This document shows, piece after piece, positions 1-8,122 of a stretch of DNA of 64,000 nt (the stretch's first letter is position 1; every line of letters starts with the position of its first letter). The stretch is from assembly GCF_029428875.1 (NCBI RefSeq), contig NZ_JAJSOO010000001.1, positions 62,001 to 126,000 on the forward strand. Direction: 5' to 3'. The position numbers and the translations under genes were made by a program. This DNA is from Streptomyces sp. JH34. GTDB lineage: Bacteria > Actinomycetota > Actinomycetes > Streptomycetales > Streptomycetaceae. Under the pieces are notes generated by a model that was not told the origin of the DNA, did not search any database, and saw only the letters and a list, made by a program, of their open reading frames with translations.

Positions 1-86
1 GCCCCGGCGACGGGCAGCGGGGTCGCGCTGCCGACGTGCCCGGCGACCGCGTCGACGCCGGGGCGGGCGTACCGCTGGCGCGAGTG

Positions 87-390
87 CACGTCGTCATCCT
101 GACCGACTACGGCTTGGACGAATACGTCTTCGACGCACTGCGGACCGGCGCCGCCGGATTCCTGGTCAAGGACATCGTGCCGGAGGACTTCCTGCACGCC
201 GTACGTGTCGCCGCGCGCGGTGACGCCTTGCCGGCCCCGTCGATCACCCGAAGGCTGATCAGCAGGTACGTCACACAGCCGCTCCGCACGGGCCCCGACA
301 CGGGGCTGAAAGAGCTGACCAACCGCGAACGAGAGCCGTCGTGCTGGTTGCGCAGAGCCTGTCCGACGACCAAATCGCCGCCGCACGCCT
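87..390 (+). pseudogene. LuxR/NarL-type response regulator relic
   Basis: The translation carries the second half of a receiver domain (VVILTDYGLDEYVFDALR, then GAAGFLVKD with the conserved lysine) followed by the linker and the start of a LuxR helix-turn-helix (LTNRERE). After about base 342 the helix-turn-helix continues only in the next frame (VLVAQSLSDDQIAA), so there is a frameshift. The rest of the DNA-binding domain is missing because the reading runs into permease sequence near base 390. The phosphoacceptor half of the receiver is not recognisable upstream. This is a dead fragment of a two-component regulator. Confidence 0.7.
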
Positions 391-725
391 TGGCCGCCAT
401 CCATCCCCGCTTCGGCGTCCCGCACCGCGCCGAACTGACCATCGGCACCGTCGTCGCCCTGCTCGCCGCAACCACCGACGTACGCGGCGCGATCGGCTTC
501 TCCCCCTTCGGCGTCCTGGCCTACTACGCCAACGCCTCCGCCTGGACCCTCACCCCACAGGTGGGCCGCCCCAACCGCCTCGTCCCCGTCATCGGCCTCG
601 CCGGCTGTACAGCGCCGGCCGTCGCCCTGCCCCGGAGCACCGTCATCTCCGGCACCGCGGTCCTCATCCTCGGGGCAGCCCTCTACGGCCTGCGAGAGTC
701 CAGAACCGACAGCTCCCGCCACTGA
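391..725 (+). pseudogene. Amino-acid permease (APC family) C-terminal relic
   Basis: The segment encodes the end of an amino-acid permease: the motif HPRFGVPHRAEL followed by three hydrophobic segments (around LTIGTVVALLAA, LVPVIGLAGCTAPAVAL and VISGTAVLILGAALYG). The arrangement matches the last membrane helices of Gram-positive APC transporters, as remembered from the family. The N-terminal helices are absent, and the segment joins directly onto the response-regulator relic, so a deletion fused two unrelated genes. Confidence 0.6.
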
Positions 726-833
726 CGCCTCACATGCTGGCGCAACTGACAATCTGCTGTCGCCCGACAGAAACAAGAAGCCGACCTGGCCGCGCAGGCA
801 CGATCCGCCCTGATGCCAGCGCAACGTCAGCTT

Positions 834-1226
834 TCAGCCGTACGCCTGAACGCACTCCAGCTTCACAGAGGGCGCATACGATGACGCCGCATCGGTTGCC
901 GAGGCATACGAACCATCGGCCAGGTCCTTCGCACCCATGTCGGTGTACGACTCGTAGATGTCCCACAGCCGGGTCCCCGCAGCCTCCTGCAGGAACTCGC
1001 TGTGCTCCGCGTCCTCCTCCGCCATCGGCTCGTACCCCTCCTCATCCGTCTTCAGAGTCAGGTGCACCGCCTTCAGCACATCCGCGAAGCATTTCTCGGC
1101 CTCCGGGCTGTACGTCTCCGACGCGCTCGACTTCGGGGTCTCATGCGCCGCCGAGTCGTCTCCCCCACCGCACCCGGTGGCCATAGCAAGCAGCACCACG
1201 GCCACCAGAGTCATTCCCTTGCTCAC
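834..1226 (-). CDS. Small secreted lipoprotein, unknown function
   Basis: The protein is 130 residues. A GTG start at 1226 sits behind a G-rich stretch (GGGGG) and gives a short lipoprotein signal peptide: a basic N-terminus, the hydrophobic stretch TLVAVVLLAMATG and a cysteine followed by glycines (lipobox ATGC). After a Ser/Thr-rich linker comes an acidic, mainly helical domain of about 95 residues with two cysteines (ECFAD-like near residue 45 and LECVQAYG at the end) that could form a disulfide. I do not recognise the domain. A longer start at 1388 would bury the signal peptide and is unlikely. The gene is isolated: the LacI gene runs away from it on the other strand. Confidence 0.7.
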   Translation of the reverse strand: MSKGMTLVAVVLLAMATGCGGGDDSAAHETPKSSASETYSPEAEKCFADVLKAVHLTLKTDEEGYEPMAEEDAEHSEFLQEAAGTRLWDIYESYTDMGAKDLADGSYASATDAASSYAPSVKLECVQAYG

Positions 1227-1453
1227 CAAACCCCCACTAGACGCTAGTTGTTGCCCCCAGAGTTTGCACGACCCGGTTCGACGCACGCCACGCCGACTGC
1301 TCTGTCGACCCGGTGGAAGGCGGTCGATGCCTGTCAGCGCAGCCAGAACCATCGGAAAGGGGTGCGCACCTCCGTGCTGATCTTGCACGCACGGCGTGCG
1401 AATCGTCGAGTGGGCAATATCGCCGGGCCGCCCGCACCATGGCGTGAAGTAGG

Positions 1454-2488
1454 GTGACGAGCCGTGCGGAGGGAGCGTGTGCGTTGCTAGGTCGGGTCAC
1501 CATGGCGGATGTTGCCCAGGCGGCCGGAGTGTCCTCGGCAACCGTCTCCTACGTCATCTCGGGGAAGCGGCCGGTCGCCGAGCACACCAGGCGCGTGGTC
1601 GAGAAGGCGATCGCCGATCTGGGCTTCAGCGTGAACACGGTGGCGCGGAGTCTGCGCACTGGGCGTTCGAGCATCGTGGCATTGGTCGTGCCCGACCTCT
1701 CCAATCCCTTCTTCGCTCAGTTGGCAGCCTCCCTGCAGGAGGAATTGCGTGTACTCGGCCTGCACGTCATGGTCTGCGACACGAAGGCGGACCGGGAAGA
1801 GGAACGCGCGTTCTTGCGGGAGGCAGTCCAGCAGAGGTTCGCGGGGGTCGTGATCACGCCGTTCCGACTGGTGGCGAAGGACTTCCTCGTACTGTCGGAG
1901 GCGGGCATTCCCGCGGTCGTCAGCGCTGACCTTCCCTTCGGGGACAATGACCTGGTGACGCCCGACGCGCGGGCCGCCATACGCGCGGCGCTGACCGAGG
2001 TGACGGGGGCCGGCCGTCGGCACATCGCCATGGTCGCCGGCCCACGGGACGCGACCGGCGGCGATCCTCGGCTCAACCTGCTGCGGTCCCTGGCCGCCCA
2101 GTTCGGGACCGCGCTGCCAGGTCGGCTGGTCGTGCGCGGTGAGCACACCCGGGAGGCCGGAGCGGTGGGTTTCGAGCACCTGATGCGCATCAGGCCCCGC
2201 CCCGACGCCGTCTTCTGCGCGAACGACGTCGTGGCGATCGGCGCGATGGACAAGGCGGAGGAACTGGGCGTCGACATCCCGGGTGACGTGGCTTTGATCG
2301 GCCATGACGACGCCTCGTTCGCGTCGCTGGTTCGTCCTCGGCTCACCACGGTCAGATACCCGGCCGTCGACGTGGGAAAGGCCGCGGCGCGGCTCCTCAT
2401 CGAGCGCCTCAACGGGCGATCCGTGAGAAAGACCGTGCACGTCAAGGCGGAGTTCATCTCGCGCGGGACCGTCCGAACAGCATCGTGA
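1454..2488 (+). CDS. LacI-family transcriptional regulator of the galactoside operon
   Basis: The protein is 344 residues. It opens with a LacI helix-turn-helix and hinge (MADVAQAAGVSSATVSYVIS about residues 17-36, hinge helix about 60-70, NTVARSLRTGRSS) followed by a periplasmic-binding-protein-like effector domain (VVPDLSNPFFAQL, CANDVVAIGAMD, VALIGHDDASFA, LTTVRYP). These are the standard landmarks of sugar-responsive repressors. The GTG at 1454 gives a short N-terminal extension; ATG 1502 is the other plausible start. The next genes, 330 bp downstream on the same strand, are a sugar ABC importer and two galactosidases, and a perfect CGTAATC/GATTACG palindrome lies between. The inference is a local repressor released by an internalised galactoside. 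Confidence 0.9.
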   Translation: MTSRAEGACALLGRVTMADVAQAAGVSSATVSYVISGKRPVAEHTRRVVEKAIADLGFSVNTVARSLRTGRSSIVALVVPDLSNPFFAQLAASLQEELRVLGLHVMVCDTKADREEERAFLREAVQQRFAGVVITPFRLVAKDFLVLSEAGIPAVVSADLPFGDNDLVTPDARAAIRAALTEVTGAGRRHIAMVAGPRDATGGDPRLNLLRSLAAQFGTALPGRLVVRGEHTREAGAVGFEHLMRIRPRPDAVFCANDVVAIGAMDKAEELGVDIPGDVALIGHDDASFASLVRPRLTTVRYPAVDVGKAAARLLIERLNGRSVRKTVHVKAEFISRGTVRTAS

Positions 2489-2583
2489 GCCGTGCGCCGC
2501 CCGGGGTGGGTCGCAAGGTTCCGATTCTCATCCGGCGTCGGATGACGACACGAAGAAGTGGTGCCACTGCGCATCGCCTGATG

Positions 2584-2597
2584 CGTAATCGATTACG
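2584..2597. promoter_or_regulatory. LacI-family operator palindrome
   Basis: CGTAATCGATTACG is a perfect 14-bp inverted repeat with the central CG typical of LacI-family operators. It lies in the 326-bp gap between the LacI gene and the binding-protein gene, about 220 bp ahead of the latter's start. AT-richness against a GC-rich background makes it stand out. Assignment to the adjacent repressor is inferred from position. Confidence 0.7.
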
Positions 2598-2814
2598 TCT
2601 GCCGATGTGAACACGTGACACGTCGCGGCAGATCACCCATACGTCGAGCTCAGAGCCACTTTTCGCTCGCCTTGACCACCTCCCGCCACATTACGGAACG
2701 GTCGCTTTACGCAATGAAGTTCGCCAGAACTGTTGACTTCTGTTGATCTCTGTTGTGAAGGTGGCGCGTTCGCCTCACTCGGGCGTGACATCCCTCAGCT
2801 CAGGGAGCACCCTC

Positions 2815-4182
2815 ATGGCAGTTCACAAGCGCGGTTCGATCGTCAGGCGTGGCCTGATCGGTGGCATTGCTCTCACCCTCACGGCGCTGACCGCCTGCGG
2901 TGGTGGCGGCTCCGAGGACGGGGCCGGCTCGGCTGCGGGCGCCGCCTGTGAGCCGTCCTCGGGAAAGGTCACGCTCGACTACTGGTCCTGGGTGCCCGGC
3001 ATGCAGAAGGCCGTCGATGTCTGGAACGGCGAGAACCCCGACATCCAGGTCACGCTCAAGACCACGCCGTCCGGAAACGCGGGCACGTACCAGAACCTGT
3101 CCAACGCGCTGAAGGCCGACAAGGCTCCCGACCTCGGCCAGATCGAGTACGACTCGCTGGCCAGCTTCCGGCTCAAGGGCGGGCTGACGGACATCGCGAA
3201 GTGTGCCGGTGTCACGGAAGCCCAGCCGAAGTTCGTCGACTGGACCTGGTCCCAGGTCGACTTCGGGGCCGACGGCAAGGACGGTGTCTGGGCGGTGCCG
3301 CAGGACACCGGTCCGATGGCCCTGTTCTACCGCAAGGACATCTTCGACGAGCTCGGCCTGACCGCGCCCACGACCTGGGAGGAGTACGCCGCTGACGCCC
3401 GGAAGATCAAAGCGGCGAAGAAGGGGCAGTACATCACCCACTTCTCGCAGACCGATCCGAACTGGTTCACCGGACTGCTGTGGCAGAACAAGGCCACCAT
3501 GTTCGAGCGCGACGGCGAGAACTGGAAGGTCAGCGTCGACCGGCCCGAGAGCCGCCAGGTGGCCGACTACTGGCAGAAGCTCATCGACGAGAAGCTCGTC
3601 GCCACCGACCTCCAGGGCTTCTCCCCCGCGCTTTACAAGGCGTGGAACGAGGACGAGATCGTCACCTGGATCAGTGCTGCCTGGGGTTACAGCACCATCC
3701 GCGACAACGCGAAGTCGACTGCGGGCAAGTGGGCCGTCGCCCCGATGCCGCAGTGGGAGAAGGGCCAGAAGCAGGCGGGTAACTGGGGCGGTTCGACCAC
3801 CGCGGTCCTGGCCGGCAGCAAGCACCCGGCCGAAGCCGCGAAGTTCGCGCTGTGGCTGAACTCCGACGCGAAGGCGCTGGAGATCCTCAACCGCGAGGGC
3901 GGTCTCTACCCGGCGGCGAAGGACGGGCTGACGATGCCGGCACTCCAGCAGCCCGTCGACTTCTACGGCAAACAGAAGATCTTCGACGTCTTCGCGGAGG
4001 CCTCGGCCGACGTCGACACCGAGTTCACCTGGGGGCCGACCATGACCGACACCTACCGCTTCCTCAGCGACGGCACCGCGAAGGCCACCGGAGGCGGGAG
4101 CACCCTCGGGAACGTACTGAAGGACGCGGACACCCAGAGCGCGGACTCGCTGCGCAAGCAGTCGCTCAAGGTCACCGACTGA
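2815..4182 (+). CDS. Sugar ABC transporter substrate-binding lipoprotein
   Basis: The protein is 455 residues. ATG 2815 follows CAGGGAG and gives a lipoprotein signal: basic SIVRRG, hydrophobic LIGGIALTLTAL and the lipobox LTAC followed by glycines. The mature part is an extracellular solute-binding protein of the MalE/family-1 type: opening strand VTLDYWSWVPGMQ, then DLGQIEYDSL, VWAVPQDTGPMALFYRKDIFDELG, and PTTWEEYAADARKIK. It would be anchored outside the membrane and deliver oligosaccharide to the two permeases encoded next. It is the first gene of the operon; 63 bp separate it from the first permease. Substrate is not readable from the sequence, but the two galactosidases downstream point to galactose-containing oligosaccharides. 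An upstream in-frame start at 2743 lacks a ribosome site. Confidence 0.92.
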   Translation: MAVHKRGSIVRRGLIGGIALTLTALTACGGGGSEDGAGSAAGAACEPSSGKVTLDYWSWVPGMQKAVDVWNGENPDIQVTLKTTPSGNAGTYQNLSNALKADKAPDLGQIEYDSLASFRLKGGLTDIAKCAGVTEAQPKFVDWTWSQVDFGADGKDGVWAVPQDTGPMALFYRKDIFDELGLTAPTTWEEYAADARKIKAAKKGQYITHFSQTDPNWFTGLLWQNKATMFERDGENWKVSVDRPESRQVADYWQKLIDEKLVATDLQGFSPALYKAWNEDEIVTWISAAWGYSTIRDNAKSTAGKWAVAPMPQWEKGQKQAGNWGGSTTAVLAGSKHPAEAAKFALWLNSDAKALEILNREGGLYPAAKDGLTMPALQQPVDFYGKQKIFDVFAEASADVDTEFTWGPTMTDTYRFLSDGTAKATGGGSTLGNVLKDADTQSADSLRKQSLKVTD

Positions 4183-4245
4183 CCCTGCGGCCGGTCTCCT
4201 ACCCACCCCCCGCTCCGCCGGTACGGCCCAACCCGAAGGTCACCC

Positions 4246-5172
4246 GTGACGCCCACCCGCACAGTGGCGAGCAGCCGGACCCCGGTGACGGCGGCGCCCC
4301 GTCGCCGTCACACCGCTCCGCTCGCATTCCTCGCCCCCTTCCTGATCCCGTTCGTACTGTTCACCCTCGTCCCGGTCGGCTACGCCTTCTGGCAGAGCCT
4401 GCACAAGACCGAGCGCACGGGTGGCACCTTCGGCCGCACCGAGACGGTCTTCGCCGGGTTCCAGCAGTACGCCGACGTCATGTCCGAGCCGTTCTTCATG
4501 GACAGCCTGCTCCGCGTGGCGCTCTTCGCGCTGGTGCAGATCCCCGTGATGATCGCGCTCGCCCTCACCCTCGCCCTGCTGCTCGACTCGGCGGTCGCCC
4601 GCCTCAAGCGGTTCTTCCGGCTGGTGTACTTCGTGCCGTACGGCATTCCCGGCGTCGTCGCCGCGCTGATGTGGGCGTTCCTCTACGACCCGCGTCTGTC
4701 TCCCGTGGTCGACCTGCTCCGCTCGGCGCACCTCGACGTCGATCTTCTCGGCCCCGACGCCATCCTCTGGTCGATCGGGAACGTCGTCACCTGGACGTAC
4801 ACCGGCTACAACATGCTGATCATGTACGCGGCGCTGCAGGCCGTGCCCGCCGATCTCAGCGAGGCCGCGCGGGTGGACGGGGCCGGGCCGTGGACGATCG
4901 CCCTGCGCATCAAGGTGCCGGTCATCCGGCCGGCCCTCGTGCTGACCGGGGTGTTCTCGCTCATCGGCACGTTCCAACTGTTCACCGAACCGCAGGTGTT
5001 CCGCGCCATCTCCACCAGCGTCACCAGCACGTACACGCCGAATCTGGCCGCGTACTCGCTCGCGGCGGGCGACCACTACAGCGAGGCCGCCGCGCTGTCG
5101 GTACTGCTCGCCGTGGCCACCTTCGCGCTGTCCTTCCTGTTCCTCCGTTTCACTGCCAGGAGGCAGGGATGA
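4246..5172 (+). CDS. ABC sugar permease, MalF/UgpA type
   Basis: The protein is 308 residues with a GTG start. It has an N-terminal helix (LAFLAPFLIPFVLFTLVPVGYAFW) and about five further membrane segments, and carries the EAA loop EAARVDGAGPWTIALRIKVP that docks the ATPase. It forms the channel with the next permease. Its stop overlaps the start of that gene (ATGA at 5169-5172), so the two are translationally coupled. No ATP-binding subunit is encoded in the operon; in Streptomyces such importers usually share the MsiK ATPase, which is known biology rather than something seen here. Confidence 0.92.
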   Translation: MTPTRTVASSRTPVTAAPRRRHTAPLAFLAPFLIPFVLFTLVPVGYAFWQSLHKTERTGGTFGRTETVFAGFQQYADVMSEPFFMDSLLRVALFALVQIPVMIALALTLALLLDSAVARLKRFFRLVYFVPYGIPGVVAALMWAFLYDPRLSPVVDLLRSAHLDVDLLGPDAILWSIGNVVTWTYTGYNMLIMYAALQAVPADLSEAARVDGAGPWTIALRIKVPVIRPALVLTGVFSLIGTFQLFTEPQVFRAISTSVTSTYTPNLAAYSLAAGDHYSEAAALSVLLAVATFALSFLFLRFTARRQG

Positions 5173-6065
5173 CCCTCCTCACCCGTACCGAGGGCGCGCA
5201 CGCCCCCTCGCCGGTACGCCCCCGCCGCGCCCCGCGTCTGTCGACCGTGCCGGTGTTCGTGTTCATGGTCCTGGTCGCCGGTTACATGCTGCTGCCCGTC
5301 TACTGGCTGCTCGTCTCGGCGACCAAGAGCCAGAGCGACCTCGTCGACACGCCCGGTCTGCTCCCCGCCGAGTGGCATCTGGGCGACAACCTCAGCGCGC
5401 TCCTCACTCAGCAGGACGGCGTGTACGTGCGCTGGCTGGTCAACAGCCTGGCGTACGCCGGCGCCGGGGCGGCGGTCGGCACACTGCTCGCCGCCATGGC
5501 CGGATACGCCCTGGCCGTCTACGAGTTCAAGGGTCGGGAAGCTGTCTTCTCGGTCATTCTCGGCGGAGTCCTGGTCCCCGCCACCGCGCTCGCGCTGCCG
5601 CTGTTCCTGCTGTTCGCGGAGGTGGACGCCACCAACACGTTCTGGTCGGTGTTCCTGCCCAGCATCGTCAGCCCGTTCGGCGTCTATCTGTCCCGTATCT
5701 TCGCCGCGGCCTCCATACCCGGGGAGGTCATCGAGGCAGCCCGTATCGACGGGGCCGGGGAGTGGACGATCTTCCGCAGCATCGCCCTGCGCATGATGTC
5801 GCCGGCGCTGGTGACGGTCTTCCTCTTCCAGTTCGTCGTCATCTGGAACAACTTCCTGCTCCCGCTGATCATGCTCCAGGACGAGCAGCTGTACCCCGTC
5901 ACCCTGGGCCTGTTCACCTGGCAGTCGCAGACCAGCCGGGCACCGGAGCTCCAGACGCTCACCCTGGTCGGCGCGCTCGTCTCCGTCGTCCCCATCGTGA
6001 TCACCTTCCTGCTGCTCCAGCGTTACTGGCGCGCGGGTCTCGCCGCCGGTGCGGTGAAGTCATGA
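5169..6065 (+). CDS. ABC sugar permease, MalG/UgpE type
   Basis: The protein is 298 residues. ATG 5169 overlaps the stop of the preceding permease (ATGA) behind the ribosome site AGGCAGGG. Membrane segments start with VFVFMVLVAGYMLLPVYWLLV. The cytoplasmic EAA loop is EAARIDGAGEWTIFRSIALR, the expected signature of the second carbohydrate permease subunit (CUT1 class). Its last codons overlap the GH42 start in another ATGA at 6062-6065, so uptake and hydrolysis genes are coupled. A longer in-frame reading back to 3852 is only read-through of the binding-protein gene. Confidence 0.92.
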   Translation: MTLLTRTEGAHAPSPVRPRRAPRLSTVPVFVFMVLVAGYMLLPVYWLLVSATKSQSDLVDTPGLLPAEWHLGDNLSALLTQQDGVYVRWLVNSLAYAGAGAAVGTLLAAMAGYALAVYEFKGREAVFSVILGGVLVPATALALPLFLLFAEVDATNTFWSVFLPSIVSPFGVYLSRIFAAASIPGEVIEAARIDGAGEWTIFRSIALRMMSPALVTVFLFQFVVIWNNFLLPLIMLQDEQLYPVTLGLFTWQSQTSRAPELQTLTLVGALVSVVPIVITFLLLQRYWRAGLAAGAVKS

Positions 6066-8122
6066 CCGACCCCTGGAACGCGCTCGGGGAGCGTCTCGGC
6101 GGGATCGCCTACGGGGGCGACTACAACCCGGAGCAGTGGCCACAGGACGTGTGGCACGAGGACGTACGCCTCATGGGCGAGGCGGGCGTCAACCTCGTCA
6201 CCGTCGGGGTGTTCTCCTGGTCGCGGTACGAACCCCGCCCCGGCACGTACGACTGGACCCTCCTCGACACGGTCCTCGACCTGCTGCACAACCACGGCAT
6301 CGCGGTCGACCTCGCCACCCCCACCGCCGCTCCCCCGCCGTGGTTCAGCAAGGCCCACCCCGCCTCGCTCCCCCAGACCGCCTCGGGCACCCGGCTCACC
6401 CACGGCAGCCGGCAGGCGTTCTGCCCCAGCAGCCCGGACTACGCCCGCGCCGCCGACGCCATCGTCACCGCGCTGGCGACCCGGTACGCCTGCCACCCGG
6501 CCGTCGTCATGTGGCACGTCCACAACGAGTGGGGCAATCACAACGCCCTCTGCTACTGCGACGCCAGCGCCGCCGCCTTCCGCACCTGGCTGCGCGACCG
6601 GTACGGGACCCTCGACGAGCTCAACGAGCTCTGGGGCACCGACTTCTGGGGCCAGCGGTACGGCGACTGGGAGGAGATCGACCCGCCGCGCGAGACCACC
6701 GCCTTCCGTAACCCGGGCCAGGAGCTGGACTACCGCCGTTTCTCCTCCGACGCCCTGCTCGCCCGGCACCGCGCGGAGACCACCCTGCTGCGCCGGCTGG
6801 CACCCGGCATCCCGGTCACGACCAACCTCCTCGGCACACTGGAGAAGAAGGTCGACGGGCACTCCTTCGCCCGGCACTCCGACATCGTCTCCATCGACCA
6901 CTACCTCGTCGCCGCGGACCCCGCCAACCACGTCGATCTGGCGCTCAACGCCGACCTCGCCCGCGGCATGGCCGGCGGTCGCCCCTGGCTGCTGATGGAG
7001 CACTCCACCTCCGCGGTCAACTGGCAGCCCGTCAACGTTCCCAAGGGCCCGGGCGAGATGCGCCGCAACAGCCTCACCCACCTGGCGCGCGGCGCCGACG
7101 GCATCATGTTCTTCCAGTGGCGGCAGTCCCGTGCGGGAGCGGAGAAGTGGCACTCCGCGATGCTTCCGCACGGCGGCACGGCGGCACGCACCTGGGGCGA
7201 GGTCACCGGCCTCGGCGCGGAAATCGCCGGCCTGGCCGAGGTACGGGGCACCCGGGTGCGGGCAAGCGTGGCGCTGCTCTTCGACTGGCATGCCTGGTGG
7301 GCACTGGAGCTGGAGGCCCGCCCCTCCGAGCGCCTGCGCTATCTGGACACGGTCCGGCAGTGGTACGTGGCGCTGTGGGACCTCGGCGTCACCTGCGACC
7401 TCGTGGCACCCGACGCCGATCTGACGTCGTACGCCGCCGTCGTCGCCCCCAGCCTCTATCTGGTCTCCGCCGCGGACGCCGAGGCACTGCACACCTATGT
7501 GCGCGACGGCGGCCACGCCGTGTTCGGCCCGTTCAGCGGCGCCGTGGACGCCTACGACCGGATGCACCCCGGGGCCCACCCCGGCGCGTTCCGCGACCTC
7601 CTCGGCCTCGTCGTCGACGAGTACATCCCCCTGCGTGAGAACGAGTCGGTGCTGCTGTCCGACGGCTCCCGCGCCCGGCTGTGGACCGAGCGTGTCGAGT
7701 CGCGCGGCTGCACCGTCCGGCTGCGGTTCGCGGACGGCCCCGACGGCGGCCCCGCCCCCGGCGGTCCCGCGGTGACCCGGAACTCCTACGGCGACGGCGC
7801 CGGCTGGTACGCGGCCGCCGCACTGCCCGCGCCTGCCCTGCTCGGCCTTCTCGACGCCGTGTGCCGGGAAGCCGGAGCGGCCCCCGCGGCGTCCGTACCC
7901 GCCGGGGTCGAAGCGGTACGCCGAGCCGCTGACGACCGCTCGTACCTCTTCCTCATCAACCACACGGATGAGGACGTGAGCGTCCCTCTCGACGGCCACA
8001 CACGGCTCGACGGCTCGGTGCCGCCGGGGCCCGTGGTCGTCCCGGCGGGAGATGTCGTCGTCCTGCGGGAAGGCAGCACCGCAGAGCAACACGCCCATCG
8101 ACACCACGAGGAAGACCGCTGA
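6062..8122 (+). CDS. Beta-galactosidase, glycoside hydrolase family 42
   Basis: The protein is 686 residues, the usual GH42 length. It starts with the family signature GGDYNPEQWP, has the TIM barrel with the acid/base glutamate in HVHNEWG (E156) and the nucleophile in LLMEHST (E313), then a trimerisation (beta-galactosidase type A) domain and a short C-terminal beta domain. There is no signal peptide, so it is cytoplasmic and would hydrolyse beta-galactosides brought in by the upstream importer. A cysteine cluster near CYCDAS matches the zinc-binding site of some GH42 enzymes, though only part of it is visible. The start overlaps the permease stop, and the stop overlaps the GH36 start (TGATG). 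Confidence 0.95.
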   Translation: MTDPWNALGERLGGIAYGGDYNPEQWPQDVWHEDVRLMGEAGVNLVTVGVFSWSRYEPRPGTYDWTLLDTVLDLLHNHGIAVDLATPTAAPPPWFSKAHPASLPQTASGTRLTHGSRQAFCPSSPDYARAADAIVTALATRYACHPAVVMWHVHNEWGNHNALCYCDASAAAFRTWLRDRYGTLDELNELWGTDFWGQRYGDWEEIDPPRETTAFRNPGQELDYRRFSSDALLARHRAETTLLRRLAPGIPVTTNLLGTLEKKVDGHSFARHSDIVSIDHYLVAADPANHVDLALNADLARGMAGGRPWLLMEHSTSAVNWQPVNVPKGPGEMRRNSLTHLARGADGIMFFQWRQSRAGAEKWHSAMLPHGGTAARTWGEVTGLGAEIAGLAEVRGTRVRASVALLFDWHAWWALELEARPSERLRYLDTVRQWYVALWDLGVTCDLVAPDADLTSYAAVVAPSLYLVSAADAEALHTYVRDGGHAVFGPFSGAVDAYDRMHPGAHPGAFRDLLGLVVDEYIPLRENESVLLSDGSRARLWTERVESRGCTVRLRFADGPDGGPAPGGPAVTRNSYGDGAGWYAAAALPAPALLGLLDAVCREAGAAPAASVPAGVEAVRRAADDRSYLFLINHTDEDVSVPLDGHTRLDGSVPPGPVVVPAGDVVVLREGSTAEQHAHRHHEEDR